Of a stretch of DNA of 64,000 nucleotides, positions 37,617 to 45,341 are shown one piece after another. Below the pieces are notes generated by a model. It ran no database searches and was not told the origin of the DNA. It was given only the letters and a program-made list of their open reading frames with translations. The DNA is from Nonomuraea fuscirosea. Lineage in GTDB: Bacteria > Actinomycetota > Actinomycetes > Streptosporangiales > Streptosporangiaceae. Every line of letters begins with the position of its first letter. Within the stretch, counting starts at the first letter, position 1. The stretch is from positions 1 through 64,000 of the forward strand of contig NZ_PVNG01000004.1 in assembly GCF_003001935.1 (NCBI RefSeq), read 5' to 3'. Made by a program: the position numbers and the translations under genes.

Positions 37617-38849
37617 TCAGATGACGCGGACCTGGAACTGGTCCCCGTCCAGGACGCGGGACTTGTAGTAGAAGGCGCTCAGGTCGGCTCCGCCGAGGGT
37701 GTTCTCCGCCAGGGGGATCATGCACACGCTGTAGCCGCCGGAGTCGTTGTCGGACCGGGTCGGCAGCCATACCGCGTTGCAGGTGAACCCGCTCCCGGTG
37801 TTCCAGTCGATCCAGAAGATGTTGCGGCCGTAGGGCTGAGAGTACGCACCGTTGTAGGTGGACTTGAACGGGTACTCGTCACACGACCAGGTCCCCGGTG
37901 TCGTGGGTTTGGGGTGCCCCGGTGGGCAGGCCGTCTTGTAGTTGTTGTCCATCAGGGTCTCGTTCTGGGTCCTGGTCAGGACGCTCGGCATTCGGTACTT
38001 GACGATGGCCAGGCGCAGGTGCTGGGCGTACGCCGGATAACGGTAGGTCAGCACGTCGAGCACCGGGCGGGCCGAGTCGTAGACGCAGCCCGTGGGGTAA
38101 CCGGGCAGCGCGTCGTCGCAGCGGTGCACGGCCGGCGCGGTGATCGAGGCGATCGTCGTCGGGTTGACCCACGCCGCGTTGGCGAACCAGTACCTCATCC
38201 CGCCGTGCGCGTCCCACTTGTAGCCACCCGGCGGGGACCTGAAGTACGTGGTGGCCGACTGGACGCGGCCGGGAAGCGCTGACCCGCCGACCAGCCCGCT
38301 GCGCGGCACCGTGCAACTGGCCAGGCACTGCGGCTCGGCGTAGACGAAGGTGTCGAGGACCGCCGGGATCGCCGGGCCGGCCACGTTGTTGGCCTGGTAA
38401 TGCCACGACTGGGTCCAGTCCAGCGAGCCGTAGTCGAGGGTCGTCAGGCTGGAGACGGTGAACTGGATCGAGCCGATGACGACCCCGTTCGGCACGGTGA
38501 AGATGAGCAGCAGGCCGTCCTCGATCACGCAGTTGGCCGACCGGCTCAGGGTGGGGCTGCCGCCGCAGATGTCGGCGGCGAGCCCGGCCTCGTCCTTGGC
38601 GGTCTTGGAGGCGCCGGCCTTCCTCGTCTGCTTGCGGACGCAGGTGGCGTTCCCGGACTTGCCGTCCGCGGCGAGCGCCGCCGCCTCCTGCTGGAGATCG
38701 GTGCCGCACGCCTGCGTGGCGGCGGGCTCCGGCGCGGGTTTGTCCGGTGCCACCGCCACCGTCGCGGTCGGCGTCGCCGACGGGGTGGGGACGAACACGG
38801 ATAACAGTCCTAAAGCGACGCTCGCCATCCCCGCTTTCCACCTGACCAC
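37617..38849 (-). CDS. secreted NucA/NucB-type deoxyribonuclease
   Basis: The 410-residue protein has an N-terminal signal sequence (MVRWKAGMASVALGLLSVFV), a long Cys-containing middle part and a C-terminal NucA/NucB nuclease domain recognisable by CDEYPFKSTYNGA, the RNIFWIDWN region and the end LGGADLSAFYYKSRVLDGDQ. These are metal-dependent extracellular endonucleases; in Bacillus NucB acts in sporulation and biofilm DNA breakdown. The middle ~250 residues (LDWTQSWHYQANNV) have no named domain and may bind a partner or the cell wall. GGGAG six bases before GTG 38849 fixes the start. It is divergent from an AfsR-type regulator that probably controls it. Confidence 0.82.
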   Translation of the reverse strand: MVRWKAGMASVALGLLSVFVPTPSATPTATVAVAPDKPAPEPAATQACGTDLQQEAAALAADGKSGNATCVRKQTRKAGASKTAKDEAGLAADICGGSPTLSRSANCVIEDGLLLIFTVPNGVVIGSIQFTVSSLTTLDYGSLDWTQSWHYQANNVAGPAIPAVLDTFVYAEPQCLASCTVPRSGLVGGSALPGRVQSATTYFRSPPGGYKWDAHGGMRYWFANAAWVNPTTIASITAPAVHRCDDALPGYPTGCVYDSARPVLDVLTYRYPAYAQHLRLAIVKYRMPSVLTRTQNETLMDNNYKTACPPGHPKPTTPGTWSCDEYPFKSTYNGAYSQPYGRNIFWIDWNTGSGFTCNAVWLPTRSDNDSGGYSVCMIPLAENTLGGADLSAFYYKSRVLDGDQFQVRVI

Positions 38850-38898
38850 GGGTTTCTCCCTTCGTAAAAGGATCTGTCGAGCGAAGCAGAACCCCGGC

Positions 38899-38928
38899 CT
38901 CTGGACAGGCTCTGGACGTTTGCTGAAC
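38899..38928. promoter_or_regulatory. three direct repeats at 11-bp spacing, candidate SARP binding site
   Basis: CTCTGGAC occurs at 38899-38906 and 38910-38917, and TGCTGAAC follows at 38921-38928. All three start exactly 11 bp apart. Direct heptamer repeats with 11-bp period are the known target type of SARP/AfsR DNA-binding domains. The site lies in the 82-bp gap between the nuclease gene and the SARP gene. Confidence 0.55.
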
Positions 38929-38931
38929 ACT

Positions 38932-41820
38932 GTGGCGGTGCTGGTCGTCCAGGTGCTCGGCCGCCTCCGGGTGTGGCACGATGATCGCGAGGTCGACGCC
39001 GGGCCGCCCGCCCGCCGCCTGATGCTGGGGGTGCTGGCGCTCAACGCCGGGCGGCTGACCACCCGCCGGGAGCTGATCGAGTCGCTGTGGGGCGACCGGC
39101 CGCCGTCCAGCGCGGTCAACGTGCTGCACACCCACACCAGGCACCTGCGCCGTCTGCTCGACCCCGCGCACAGCCCGCGCGACCAGGGCGGCGTGCTCGC
39201 CACCGTCGGCGACGGCTACCTGCTGCGCCTGCCGGACAGCGCCCTCGACCTGCTGCGCTTCCGGCGCAGCGTGGCGGCCGCGCGGCAGGCGGAGAGCCAC
39301 GGCGACCCGGCGCGGGCCGCCGCGCTGTTCCGCGAGGCGCTGCGGCTGTGGGAGGACGACGACCCCCTGTGCGACGTGCCGGCGCTCGACGGCCACCCCA
39401 AGGTGTGGGGCCTGAAGGTCGAGCGCAGCCGCGCGCGGCTCTCCTACTGGGACCTGATGCTGCGGGCGGGGAACGCCGCCGAGATCGTCGCCACGCTGGC
39501 GGTGCAGGGCGCGGCGAACCCGCTGGACGAGGCGGTGCAGGCCACGCTCATCCGCGCCTATCAGGCGACGGGCCAGCGCACACTCGCCTTCGAACGGTAC
39601 GAGGCCACCCGCCTGGTGCTGGCCGATGAGCTGGGTGTGGAACCGGGCGGCGAGCTCGAACGGGCCTACCGGCAGCTCCTCCAGGAGCAGGAGAGCCGGG
39701 GCACGCCGAGGGTTCCGCAGCAGCTCCCCGCGCCGGTGCCGGACTTCACCGGCCGTGCCGGCGAGCTGGCCCTGCTGGATTCCGCCGCCGCCCGCCGGGC
39801 ACCGGGCATCGTGGCGATCTGCGGCACCGCGGGCGTGGGCAAGACGGCGCTCGCCGTGCACTGGGCCCACCGCAACCGCGCGCTGTTCCCCGACGGGCGC
39901 GTCCACCTCGACCTGCGCGGCGACGACGCCGGGCACGCGCTGTCCCCGCACGAGGCGCTGGGCCGCCTGCTGACCGCGGCCGGAGTGCCCGACCAGGACA
40001 TCCCGGCCGAGGCCCAGGCCCGGGCCGCGCTCTGGCGTACCGAGACAGACGGCCGGAGGCTGCTCGTGCTGCTCGACAACGCCGCCTCGGCCGAGCAGGT
40101 ACGGCCACTGCTGCCCGGCACGCACGACACCCTCATGGTGATCACCAGCAGGGACCGGCTGGCCGCGCTGGTCGCCCTGCACGGCGCGCACCGCGTCGAG
40201 CTGGACCTGCTGCCCCCCGCCGAAGCCGCGCACCTGCTGCGCCGGCTGCTGGGGGAGCAGGCCGGTGACGACCCCGGCAGCGTCGACGACCTGGCCGCCA
40301 TCTGCGCCCGCCTGCCGCTGGCGCTGCGCCTGGCCGCCGAGTACGCCGGGGCGCAGGCGCACCTGCCGCTGGCCGGCGTGGTGACGCGGCTGTACCGGGC
40401 CGGTCCGCTGGAACTGCTCGACGGGGGCGGCGGGGCGGCGATCCGGCACGTCTTCGGCTGCTCGTACCGGCTGCTCGACCCGGCGGCGCAGCATCTGTTC
40501 CGGCTGCTGAGCCTGAATCCGGCGGCGCACTCCACGGTCGCGTGCGCGGCGGCGCTGTCCGGCCTCGACGAGCTCGGCGCGGCCCGGCTGCTGCACCGGC
40601 TCGCCTCGGCGCACCTGCTGCGCTGTGACGCCCTGGGCCGCTACGGGTTCCACGACCTGCTGTGCGCGTACGCCGCCGAGCTGAGCCTGGCCGTGGACGG
40701 CGAGGCCGACCGGCAGGCGGCCGTGGACCGGCTGCTGGAGCACTACTGCACGACCGCCGTCTCGGCGAGCGACACCCTCTACCCCGGGTGGAGCGGCAGC
40801 CGCCGGCATGCCGGGCTCGCCCTCACGCCCGGCGACGTCACGCTCTCGCCGGAAGCGGCGCTGGCGTGGCTGGACGGCGAACTGGCCGCGTTCGGCACGA
40901 TCTGCCAGTTCGCGGTGAGGTGGGGACGTCCGGAGCGGGCGGTCGCCCTGGCCGCCGCGCTGCACCGCTACCTGGAGGCGGGGCACGGCACCGAGGCGCT
41001 GCCGATCTACGAGTGCGCCGTCGAGGCCACGCGGGCGCTGCGGGACGTGCGGGGTGAGGCGCACCTGCGCACCAACACCGGTGTCGTCCTGCGGCTGCTC
41101 GGCCGCTACGGCCCGGCCGCCGAGGAGCTGACCGAGGCGCTGGAGCTGTGCCGGCGCGTCGGCAACCGGCACGGCCAAGCCCGCTCGCTGTCGAACCTGG
41201 GCATCATCGAGGAGCGCCTCGGCGAGTTCGCCTCCTCCGCCGCCCGGCACCGTGCGGCCGTCGCGCTCTACCGCGACATCGACGACCCCTTCGGCCAGGC
41301 GGCCGCACTGACGAACCTGGGCAACCTGGAGGAGTCGATCGGCGAACACGCCGAGGCGGCGCGGCACCTCCTGGCCGCGCACGACGTGTTCGCCGCGCTC
41401 GGCGAGCGATCCGGGCAGGCCATCGCCCTGTGCAACCTCGGCCAGATCCACAGCACGCTGGGCGAGGACACGCTCGCCGTCGCCCGGCTGCGCGCGGCGC
41501 TGAGCCTGTTCCGCGAGATCGACCACCGTGACGGGGAGGCGACCGCGCTGAGCAACCTCGGCGCCGCCCTGGGCCGGCAGGGGGAGTCCGAGGAGTCGCT
41601 GCGGCACCTGGAGCAGGCGCTCGCGATCTTCCGGTCGACCGGGCACAGGTACGGCGAGGCGAGCGTGCTCAACGGGATCGGTGAGACGCTGCGCGCCATG
41701 GGCCGGGACGGCGAGGCCGCGCGGCGGCACCGGCTGGCGCTGGCCATCGCCGCCGAGACCGGCGACGAGGACGAGCGCGGACGTGCCGCCGCCGCGCTCG
41801 AAAGCCTCGGCCCCGGCTGA
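38932..41820 (+). CDS. AfsR/SARP-type regulator (SARP-BTAD, NB-ARC, TPR)
   Basis: The 962-residue protein starts with an OmpR-type winged helix (QVLGRLRVWHDDREVDAGPP, TTRRELIESLWGDRPPSSAV) and the BTAD domain (AALFREALRLWEDDDP, AFERYEATRLVLADELGVEP). An NB-ARC ATPase follows with Walker A AGVGKTALAVHWAH (~300). The rest consists of TPR helices with ALSNLGAALGRQGES-like units (~690-960). Such proteins activate secondary metabolism or development genes and bind 11-bp-spaced direct repeats; a matching site lies just upstream. Target: probably the divergent nuclease and possibly itself. The start is one of two close GTGs (38932, 38938). Tandem duplication of its last codons follows. Confidence 0.9.
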   Translation: MAVLVVQVLGRLRVWHDDREVDAGPPARRLMLGVLALNAGRLTTRRELIESLWGDRPPSSAVNVLHTHTRHLRRLLDPAHSPRDQGGVLATVGDGYLLRLPDSALDLLRFRRSVAAARQAESHGDPARAAALFREALRLWEDDDPLCDVPALDGHPKVWGLKVERSRARLSYWDLMLRAGNAAEIVATLAVQGAANPLDEAVQATLIRAYQATGQRTLAFERYEATRLVLADELGVEPGGELERAYRQLLQEQESRGTPRVPQQLPAPVPDFTGRAGELALLDSAAARRAPGIVAICGTAGVGKTALAVHWAHRNRALFPDGRVHLDLRGDDAGHALSPHEALGRLLTAAGVPDQDIPAEAQARAALWRTETDGRRLLVLLDNAASAEQVRPLLPGTHDTLMVITSRDRLAALVALHGAHRVELDLLPPAEAAHLLRRLLGEQAGDDPGSVDDLAAICARLPLALRLAAEYAGAQAHLPLAGVVTRLYRAGPLELLDGGGGAAIRHVFGCSYRLLDPAAQHLFRLLSLNPAAHSTVACAAALSGLDELGAARLLHRLASAHLLRCDALGRYGFHDLLCAYAAELSLAVDGEADRQAAVDRLLEHYCTTAVSASDTLYPGWSGSRRHAGLALTPGDVTLSPEAALAWLDGELAAFGTICQFAVRWGRPERAVALAAALHRYLEAGHGTEALPIYECAVEATRALRDVRGEAHLRTNTGVVLRLLGRYGPAAEELTEALELCRRVGNRHGQARSLSNLGIIEERLGEFASSAARHRAAVALYRDIDDPFGQAAALTNLGNLEESIGEHAEAARHLLAAHDVFAALGERSGQAIALCNLGQIHSTLGEDTLAVARLRAALSLFREIDHRDGEATALSNLGAALGRQGESEESLRHLEQALAIFRSTGHRYGEASVLNGIGETLRAMGRDGEAARRHRLALAIAAETGDEDERGRAAAALESLGPG

Positions 41821-41889
41821 GCACGGTCATGGGACGGCGCCGCGCTCGCAAGCTTCGGCCTCGGTTGAGCAGGGTCATGGGACGGCGCC
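41794..41889 (+). repeat. 48-bp tandem duplication spanning the AfsR-type gene stop
   Basis: Copy one (41794-41841) contains the last codons and the stop of the regulator gene; copy two (41842-41889) repeats it with about seven changes, including a second TGA-like context. The duplicated text includes CATGGGACGGCGCC. Confidence 0.8.
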
Positions 41890-41951
41890 GCTCGGCGTTC
41901 CCCGGGCTCCGGTGTGCGACAGGGGTCGTGCGGGTGCGAAGGCGGTGCTCG

Positions 41952-41965
41952 TAAGGTGGACGGTG
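41952..41965 (+). promoter_or_regulatory. -10 box for a leaderless LysE-type gene
   Basis: TAAGGT (41952-41957) is followed by exactly seven bases and GTG 41965. This matches the other leaderless starts in the window. Confidence 0.5.
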
Positions 41966-42591
41966 TGACTTCCATGGCGCAGATCGCGGCTTTCGGTGGA
42001 GTGGTGCTGCTCGGGGCGATGTCGCCGGGGCCCGATTTCGCGGTGGTGGTACGCCGTTCCGCGGTCTCCGGGCGTGGGCACGGCATGGCCGCCGCGGCGG
42101 GCATCGCGGTGGGCGTGTTCGCCTGGGTGACGGCGGCGGCCACCGGCGTGGCGGCGCTGCTGGCCGCATCCGCGCTCGCGTTCACCGTGGTCAAGGTGGT
42201 CGGAGCGGCCTACCTGATCTACCTGGGCGTCAAGTCGTTGCGCGCGGCCCTGCGCGGGGGCGGGACCCCCGAACTGCACGTCCCCGACGCGGGCGGGCGC
42301 GGCTCTTGGGCCGCCTTCGCCGAGGGGTTGCTGACGAACGTGCTCAACCCGAAGGCGGCCCTGTTCTTCGTGGCCCTGGTGCCGCAGTTCCTCGCCTCCG
42401 GGCTGTCGGCGCTGACGCTGTCGGCGGTGGCGCTCGCCGGGACGATCGTGTGGTTCCTGGTGGTGGCGAACGTCGTGAGCCTGCTGCGCCGGGTGTTCAG
42501 CAGGCCGGCCGTCCGCAGGGCGGTGGACGGCCTGACCGGCGTCGCTCTGATCGGCCTCGGCCTCAAACTGGCCACCGCCGGCCGCCCATGA
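41965..42591 (+). CDS. LysE/RhtB-family exporter
   Basis: The 208-residue membrane protein has about six helices and the family signature GAMSPGPDFAVVVRRSAVSG near the N-terminus, followed by AYLIYLGVKSLRAAL and LLTNVLNPKAALFFVALVPQF. It exports amino acids or similar small molecules by proton exchange. The substrate is not deducible. GTG 41965 fits a leaderless start. It stands between the AfsR-type regulator and an orphan ATP-synthase-b-like gene, with no sign of functional linkage. Confidence 0.88.
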   Translation: MTSMAQIAAFGGVVLLGAMSPGPDFAVVVRRSAVSGRGHGMAAAAGIAVGVFAWVTAAATGVAALLAASALAFTVVKVVGAAYLIYLGVKSLRAALRGGGTPELHVPDAGGRGSWAAFAEGLLTNVLNPKAALFFVALVPQFLASGLSALTLSAVALAGTIVWFLVVANVVSLLRRVFSRPAVRRAVDGLTGVALIGLGLKLATAGRP

Positions 42592-42752
42592 CGTGCCGCG
42601 GCGAATGACGGGTGAATTCGCCGAGTCCGGCTGCTGATCGGGCTGAATTCCGCGCTTTCTTCGTCGGCTTCGCGATGTTACTTTGAATCTTCCACCGGCG
42701 TTTCTCTTCATCATGCCGACCTCGACGTACCACGCCGACGAAAGGTCCACGC

Positions 42753-43259
42753 ATGAACCCTCTCTTCCCGGACCAGTACTACGAGTTCGTCGTCGGATTC
42801 GCCGTGTTCCTCGTCACGCTGTTCGTCGTCGGCAACGTGCTCGTACCGCGCCTGCAGAAGACGCTGGCCGAGCGGGCCGACGCGATCGACGGTGCGATCG
42901 CCAGGGCGGCGCGGGCCCAGGAGGAGGTCCGCGATCTGGAGCGGCGATATCACGAGCAGCTGGAAACGGCCCGGCGCGAGGCGGCACTGCTGCGGGAGGA
43001 AGCCCGTGAGCAGGGCGCCCAGATCAAGGCCGAGCTCCGCGCGCAGGCGCAGGCCGAGGCGCGCCGGCTCATCGAGACGGCGCACGCCCAGATCGAGGCC
43101 GACAGGCAGGCGGCGTTCGCTCGACTTCGCCCCGAGATCGGGCGGCTGTCGACCGATCTTGCGAGCCGAATGATCGGGGAGTCATTGACGGAGAACGTGC
43201 GGAATTCCGGCATCGTGGAACGGTTCTTGGACGAGCTGGAGAATCGAACGGTCGCATAA
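42753..43259 (+). CDS. orphan ATP synthase subunit b-like protein
   Basis: The 168-residue protein has the shape of AtpF: one N-terminal membrane helix (YYEFVVGFAVFLVTLFVVGN), then a long charged amphipathic helix of heptads (LERRYHEQLETARREAALLR, AQAQAEARRLIETAHAQIEA) that would form a coiled-coil stalk. A short C-terminal segment (IGESLTENVRNSGIVERFLD) would contact the delta subunit. The other atp genes are absent here, so it is not part of the main ATP synthase operon. It may be a spare b subunit or a stalk for another complex. AAAGG before ATG 42753 supports the start. Confidence 0.8.
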   Translation: MNPLFPDQYYEFVVGFAVFLVTLFVVGNVLVPRLQKTLAERADAIDGAIARAARAQEEVRDLERRYHEQLETARREAALLREEAREQGAQIKAELRAQAQAEARRLIETAHAQIEADRQAAFARLRPEIGRLSTDLASRMIGESLTENVRNSGIVERFLDELENRTVA

Positions 43260-43284
43260 ATGACAGAGCCGGCGTTTTGTCATT
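43259..43284. terminator. hairpin after the subunit-b-like gene
   Basis: AATGACA (43259-43265) and TGTCATT (43278-43284) form a 7-bp stem around a 12-nt loop that overlaps the stop codon. The stem is less GC-rich than usual; it may be a weak terminator. Confidence 0.35.
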
Positions 43285-43366
43285 CTCCTGCTTCGGCGTT
43301 ATCCGTGGCCTGATGAGCCGGATCGCTCAGGCGAGGTGACCTCACCACGGCCGTGTCGCCGGCGTA

Positions 43367-44089
43367 CTAGGAGACGCTCACCCCGAGCAGGTGACCCAGG
43401 CCGAACGTGATGGTCGCCGCTCCGACCCCGAGCGCGAGCTGGCGCAGGCCGCCGAGCCACCACGGGCGGGCCGTCATCACCGCCACCGCCGCCCCGAACC
43501 CGAACAGCGCCAGCACGCTCAGCACCAGCGCCACCAGCAGCCCGGACGCTCCGAACAGGAACGGGGCCAGCGGCACCAGCGCCCCGGCGGCGAAGGCGAA
43601 GAACGACGAGGCGGCGGCCAGGTAGGGGGAGGGCAGGTCGTCGGGGTCGACGCCGAGCTCTTCGCGTACGTGCACCCGCAGCGCCTGCTCGGGGTCGGCC
43701 GACAGCCCTGCGGCCACCCGCTCGGCCAGGTCGGCGTCGAGGCCACGCGCCCGGTAGAGCGCGGCCAGCTCGGCCTGCTCGCCCACGGGGTTACGGGCCA
43801 GCTCGCGCCGCTCGACGGCGATCTCGGCCCGCATCAGCTCCGTCTGGGACTTCACGGACGTGTACTCGCCGGCCGCCATGGAGCACGCTCCGGCGATCAG
43901 TCCCGCGCACCCGGCCAGCACGGCCCCCTGCCCGGCCCCCGCCGCCCCGACCACTCCGGCGATCAAGGCGAAGTTGGACACGAGCCCATCCATCGCCCCG
44001 AACACCGCCGGCCGCAGCCAGCCGCCGGTGACGTCCCGGTGGCTGTGGTGCTGCTCGGGGGAGTGCGGGCGGGCGAGCTCGATGGTCAT
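43367..44089 (-). CDS. VIT1/CCC1-family transporter
   Basis: The 240-residue membrane protein has the VIT-type pattern: GGWLRPAVFGAMDGLVSNFA (~22), GACSMAAGEYTSVKSQTELM, a cytoplasmic helical metal-binding domain (~75-145) and three C-terminal helices with SFFAFAAGALVPLAPFLFG. Relatives move Fe(II) or Mn(II) out of the cytoplasm in exchange for protons. The ATG follows TGGAGGG. A perfect inverted repeat upstream (44101-44124) is probably the operator. Confidence 0.87.
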   Translation of the reverse strand: MTIELARPHSPEQHHSHRDVTGGWLRPAVFGAMDGLVSNFALIAGVVGAAGAGQGAVLAGCAGLIAGACSMAAGEYTSVKSQTELMRAEIAVERRELARNPVGEQAELAALYRARGLDADLAERVAAGLSADPEQALRVHVREELGVDPDDLPSPYLAAASSFFAFAAGALVPLAPFLFGASGLLVALVLSVLALFGFGAAVAVMTARPWWLGGLRQLALGVGAATITFGLGHLLGVSVS

Positions 44090-44100
44090 GGATTCCCTCC

Positions 44101-44124
44101 ATTTGTGTATCTCTCATCACAAAT
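44101..44124 (-). promoter_or_regulatory. inverted repeat upstream of the VIT1-type gene
   Basis: ATTTGTG (44101-44107) and CACAAAT (44118-44124) are exact reverse complements with ten bases between them, in an AT-rich island 12-35 bases upstream of the start. It does not match the DtxR/IdeR iron box. Confidence 0.55.
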
Positions 44125-44216
44125 CTGGCATGTCGAACGGAAGTTCGCAACGAAGGAAAGGCTTGCCTGAACTGCGGAAACTCAGGGGTGATGGGGTGGC
44201 CGGCTGTGTTCACATA

Positions 44217-44230
44217 ACGGTCAGGACCGT
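44217..44230 (+). promoter_or_regulatory. regulon operator, site 1
   Basis: ACGGTCAGGACCGT is a 14-bp palindrome with a 2-bp centre, flanked by TA and AA. It lies 88 bases before the Gfo/Idh/MocA gene, in the first gap of the 44-63 kb cluster. It matches six other sites in the cluster. Confidence 0.75.
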
Positions 44231-44317
44231 AAGACGGATCTGTCGTCGCCCTCGTTCCGCGTTCGCGTGGATGCGCTGCGATGATGGCCTCCCTTTTCCG
44301 ACAGATCGGAGACGACC

Positions 44318-45268
44318 GTGCGTATCGCTCTCGCGGGGCTGGCCACCAGCCATCCCTACACCGACGCCCGCACCCTGACCCGCCATGCCGAGCTCGTCGT
44401 ATGGGAGCCCGATCCGGAGCGGCTGCGGCGGTTCACCGATGAGCATCCCGGCGTCAAGGTGGCCGGCAGCCTGGAGGAGGTGCTGGCGGGGCGGGTCGAC
44501 GGGGTGGTGCTGACCGTGCCCAATCCCGCAGTGCCGGAGGCGCTGGCCCAGGTGCTGGAGACGGGGGCGGCGTGCTTCGTGAACAAGCCCGCCGCCGCCA
44601 GCCGGGCCCAGCTCGAACGGCTCGACGCGCTGCCGATCCACGACCGGGTGCTGTCGAGCTCGGTGCTGCGCTTCGCCCCGGCCTTCACGAACGCCCTGGG
44701 CGCCGGGATCCGCAGGCCGGGCGGCGAGGATCGGACGGGGGACGTGACGGGGGACGTGACGGGGGGCGTGAGGGGGGAGGTGCTGGCCGTGCGGGCGACG
44801 GTGCGGCATGACGTGGGACTCTGGGCGGACGGGTACAACGCCTGGCAGGACACCCCCGGCGAGGGCGGCGGGACGATGGTGACCATGGGGATCCACGGGG
44901 TCGAGCTGCTGGTGGCGCTCATGGGTCCCGAGGTCGAGCTGGTGGGGGCCGCGGGGGCCAGGCGGCACTACACCTCCCTGCGTTCCGAGGACACCGGGGT
45001 GATGGCGCTGCGCTGGGACGACGGCGTCACCGGCACGGTCGAGATCCTGGGCGTCTCCGAGTCCGAGTCGTACGCCGTCACCGTGCACCGCCGCGACTCC
45101 ACCGAGACGATCGTGATCGAGGGCGGCGGCGATCCGGTGCGGGGGCTCGGCTACGAGGGGACGATCGAGGCGTTCCTCGCGATGGCGGCCGGGGCGCCCA
45201 GCCCGGTGCCGTGGCGCGAGACGCGGGCCGTCCTCGACGTGATCGTCTCCGCGCGCGAGCGGGCCTGA
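44318..45268 (+). CDS. Gfo/Idh/MocA-family dehydrogenase
   Basis: The 316-residue protein has an N-terminal Rossmann fold (RIALAGLATSHPYTDA, with glycine-poor nucleotide loop), the CFVNKPAAAS segment where EKP is usual (Lys kept, Glu replaced by Asn), and a C-terminal alpha/beta domain with GTMVTMGIHGVELLVALMG holding the candidate catalytic His. It should oxidise or reduce a sugar or cyclitol with NAD(P). Residues ~137-150 are encoded by a short GGGGGACGTGACG repeat (44735-44780). GTG 44318 follows GGAGA. It is the first gene of the regulon. Confidence 0.85.
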   Translation: MRIALAGLATSHPYTDARTLTRHAELVVWEPDPERLRRFTDEHPGVKVAGSLEEVLAGRVDGVVLTVPNPAVPEALAQVLETGAACFVNKPAAASRAQLERLDALPIHDRVLSSSVLRFAPAFTNALGAGIRRPGGEDRTGDVTGDVTGGVRGEVLAVRATVRHDVGLWADGYNAWQDTPGEGGGTMVTMGIHGVELLVALMGPEVELVGAAGARRHYTSLRSEDTGVMALRWDDGVTGTVEILGVSESESYAVTVHRRDSTETIVIEGGGDPVRGLGYEGTIEAFLAMAAGAPSPVPWRETRAVLDVIVSARERA

Positions 45269-45282
45269 CCTGGCCGCACCCG

Positions 45283-45323
45283 TTGACAGCCGCAGTCTCA
45301 CCCGGTTACGGTCTGGACCGTAA
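45283..45323 (+). promoter_or_regulatory. promoter with overlapping regulon operator, site 2
   Basis: TTGACA (45283-45288), an 18-bp spacer and TACGGT (45307-45312) form a good promoter. The operator TTACGGTCTGGACCGTAA (45306-45323) covers the -10 box and the start point. Bound protein would block RNA polymerase. Confidence 0.78.
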
Positions 45324-45341
45324 ATCAGGGGAGGAGACCGC

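Noticed and set aside
37879-41730. Very long (1283-codon) open frame on the minus strand opposite the AfsR-type regulator
   Set aside because: The true genes on this stretch have clear domains; the antisense product is Gln/Arg/Gly-rich noise that would span two unrelated genes.
44101-44124. DtxR/IdeR iron box upstream of the VIT1-type gene
   Set aside because: The dyad lacks the TTAGG...CCTAA core; only symmetry is shared.
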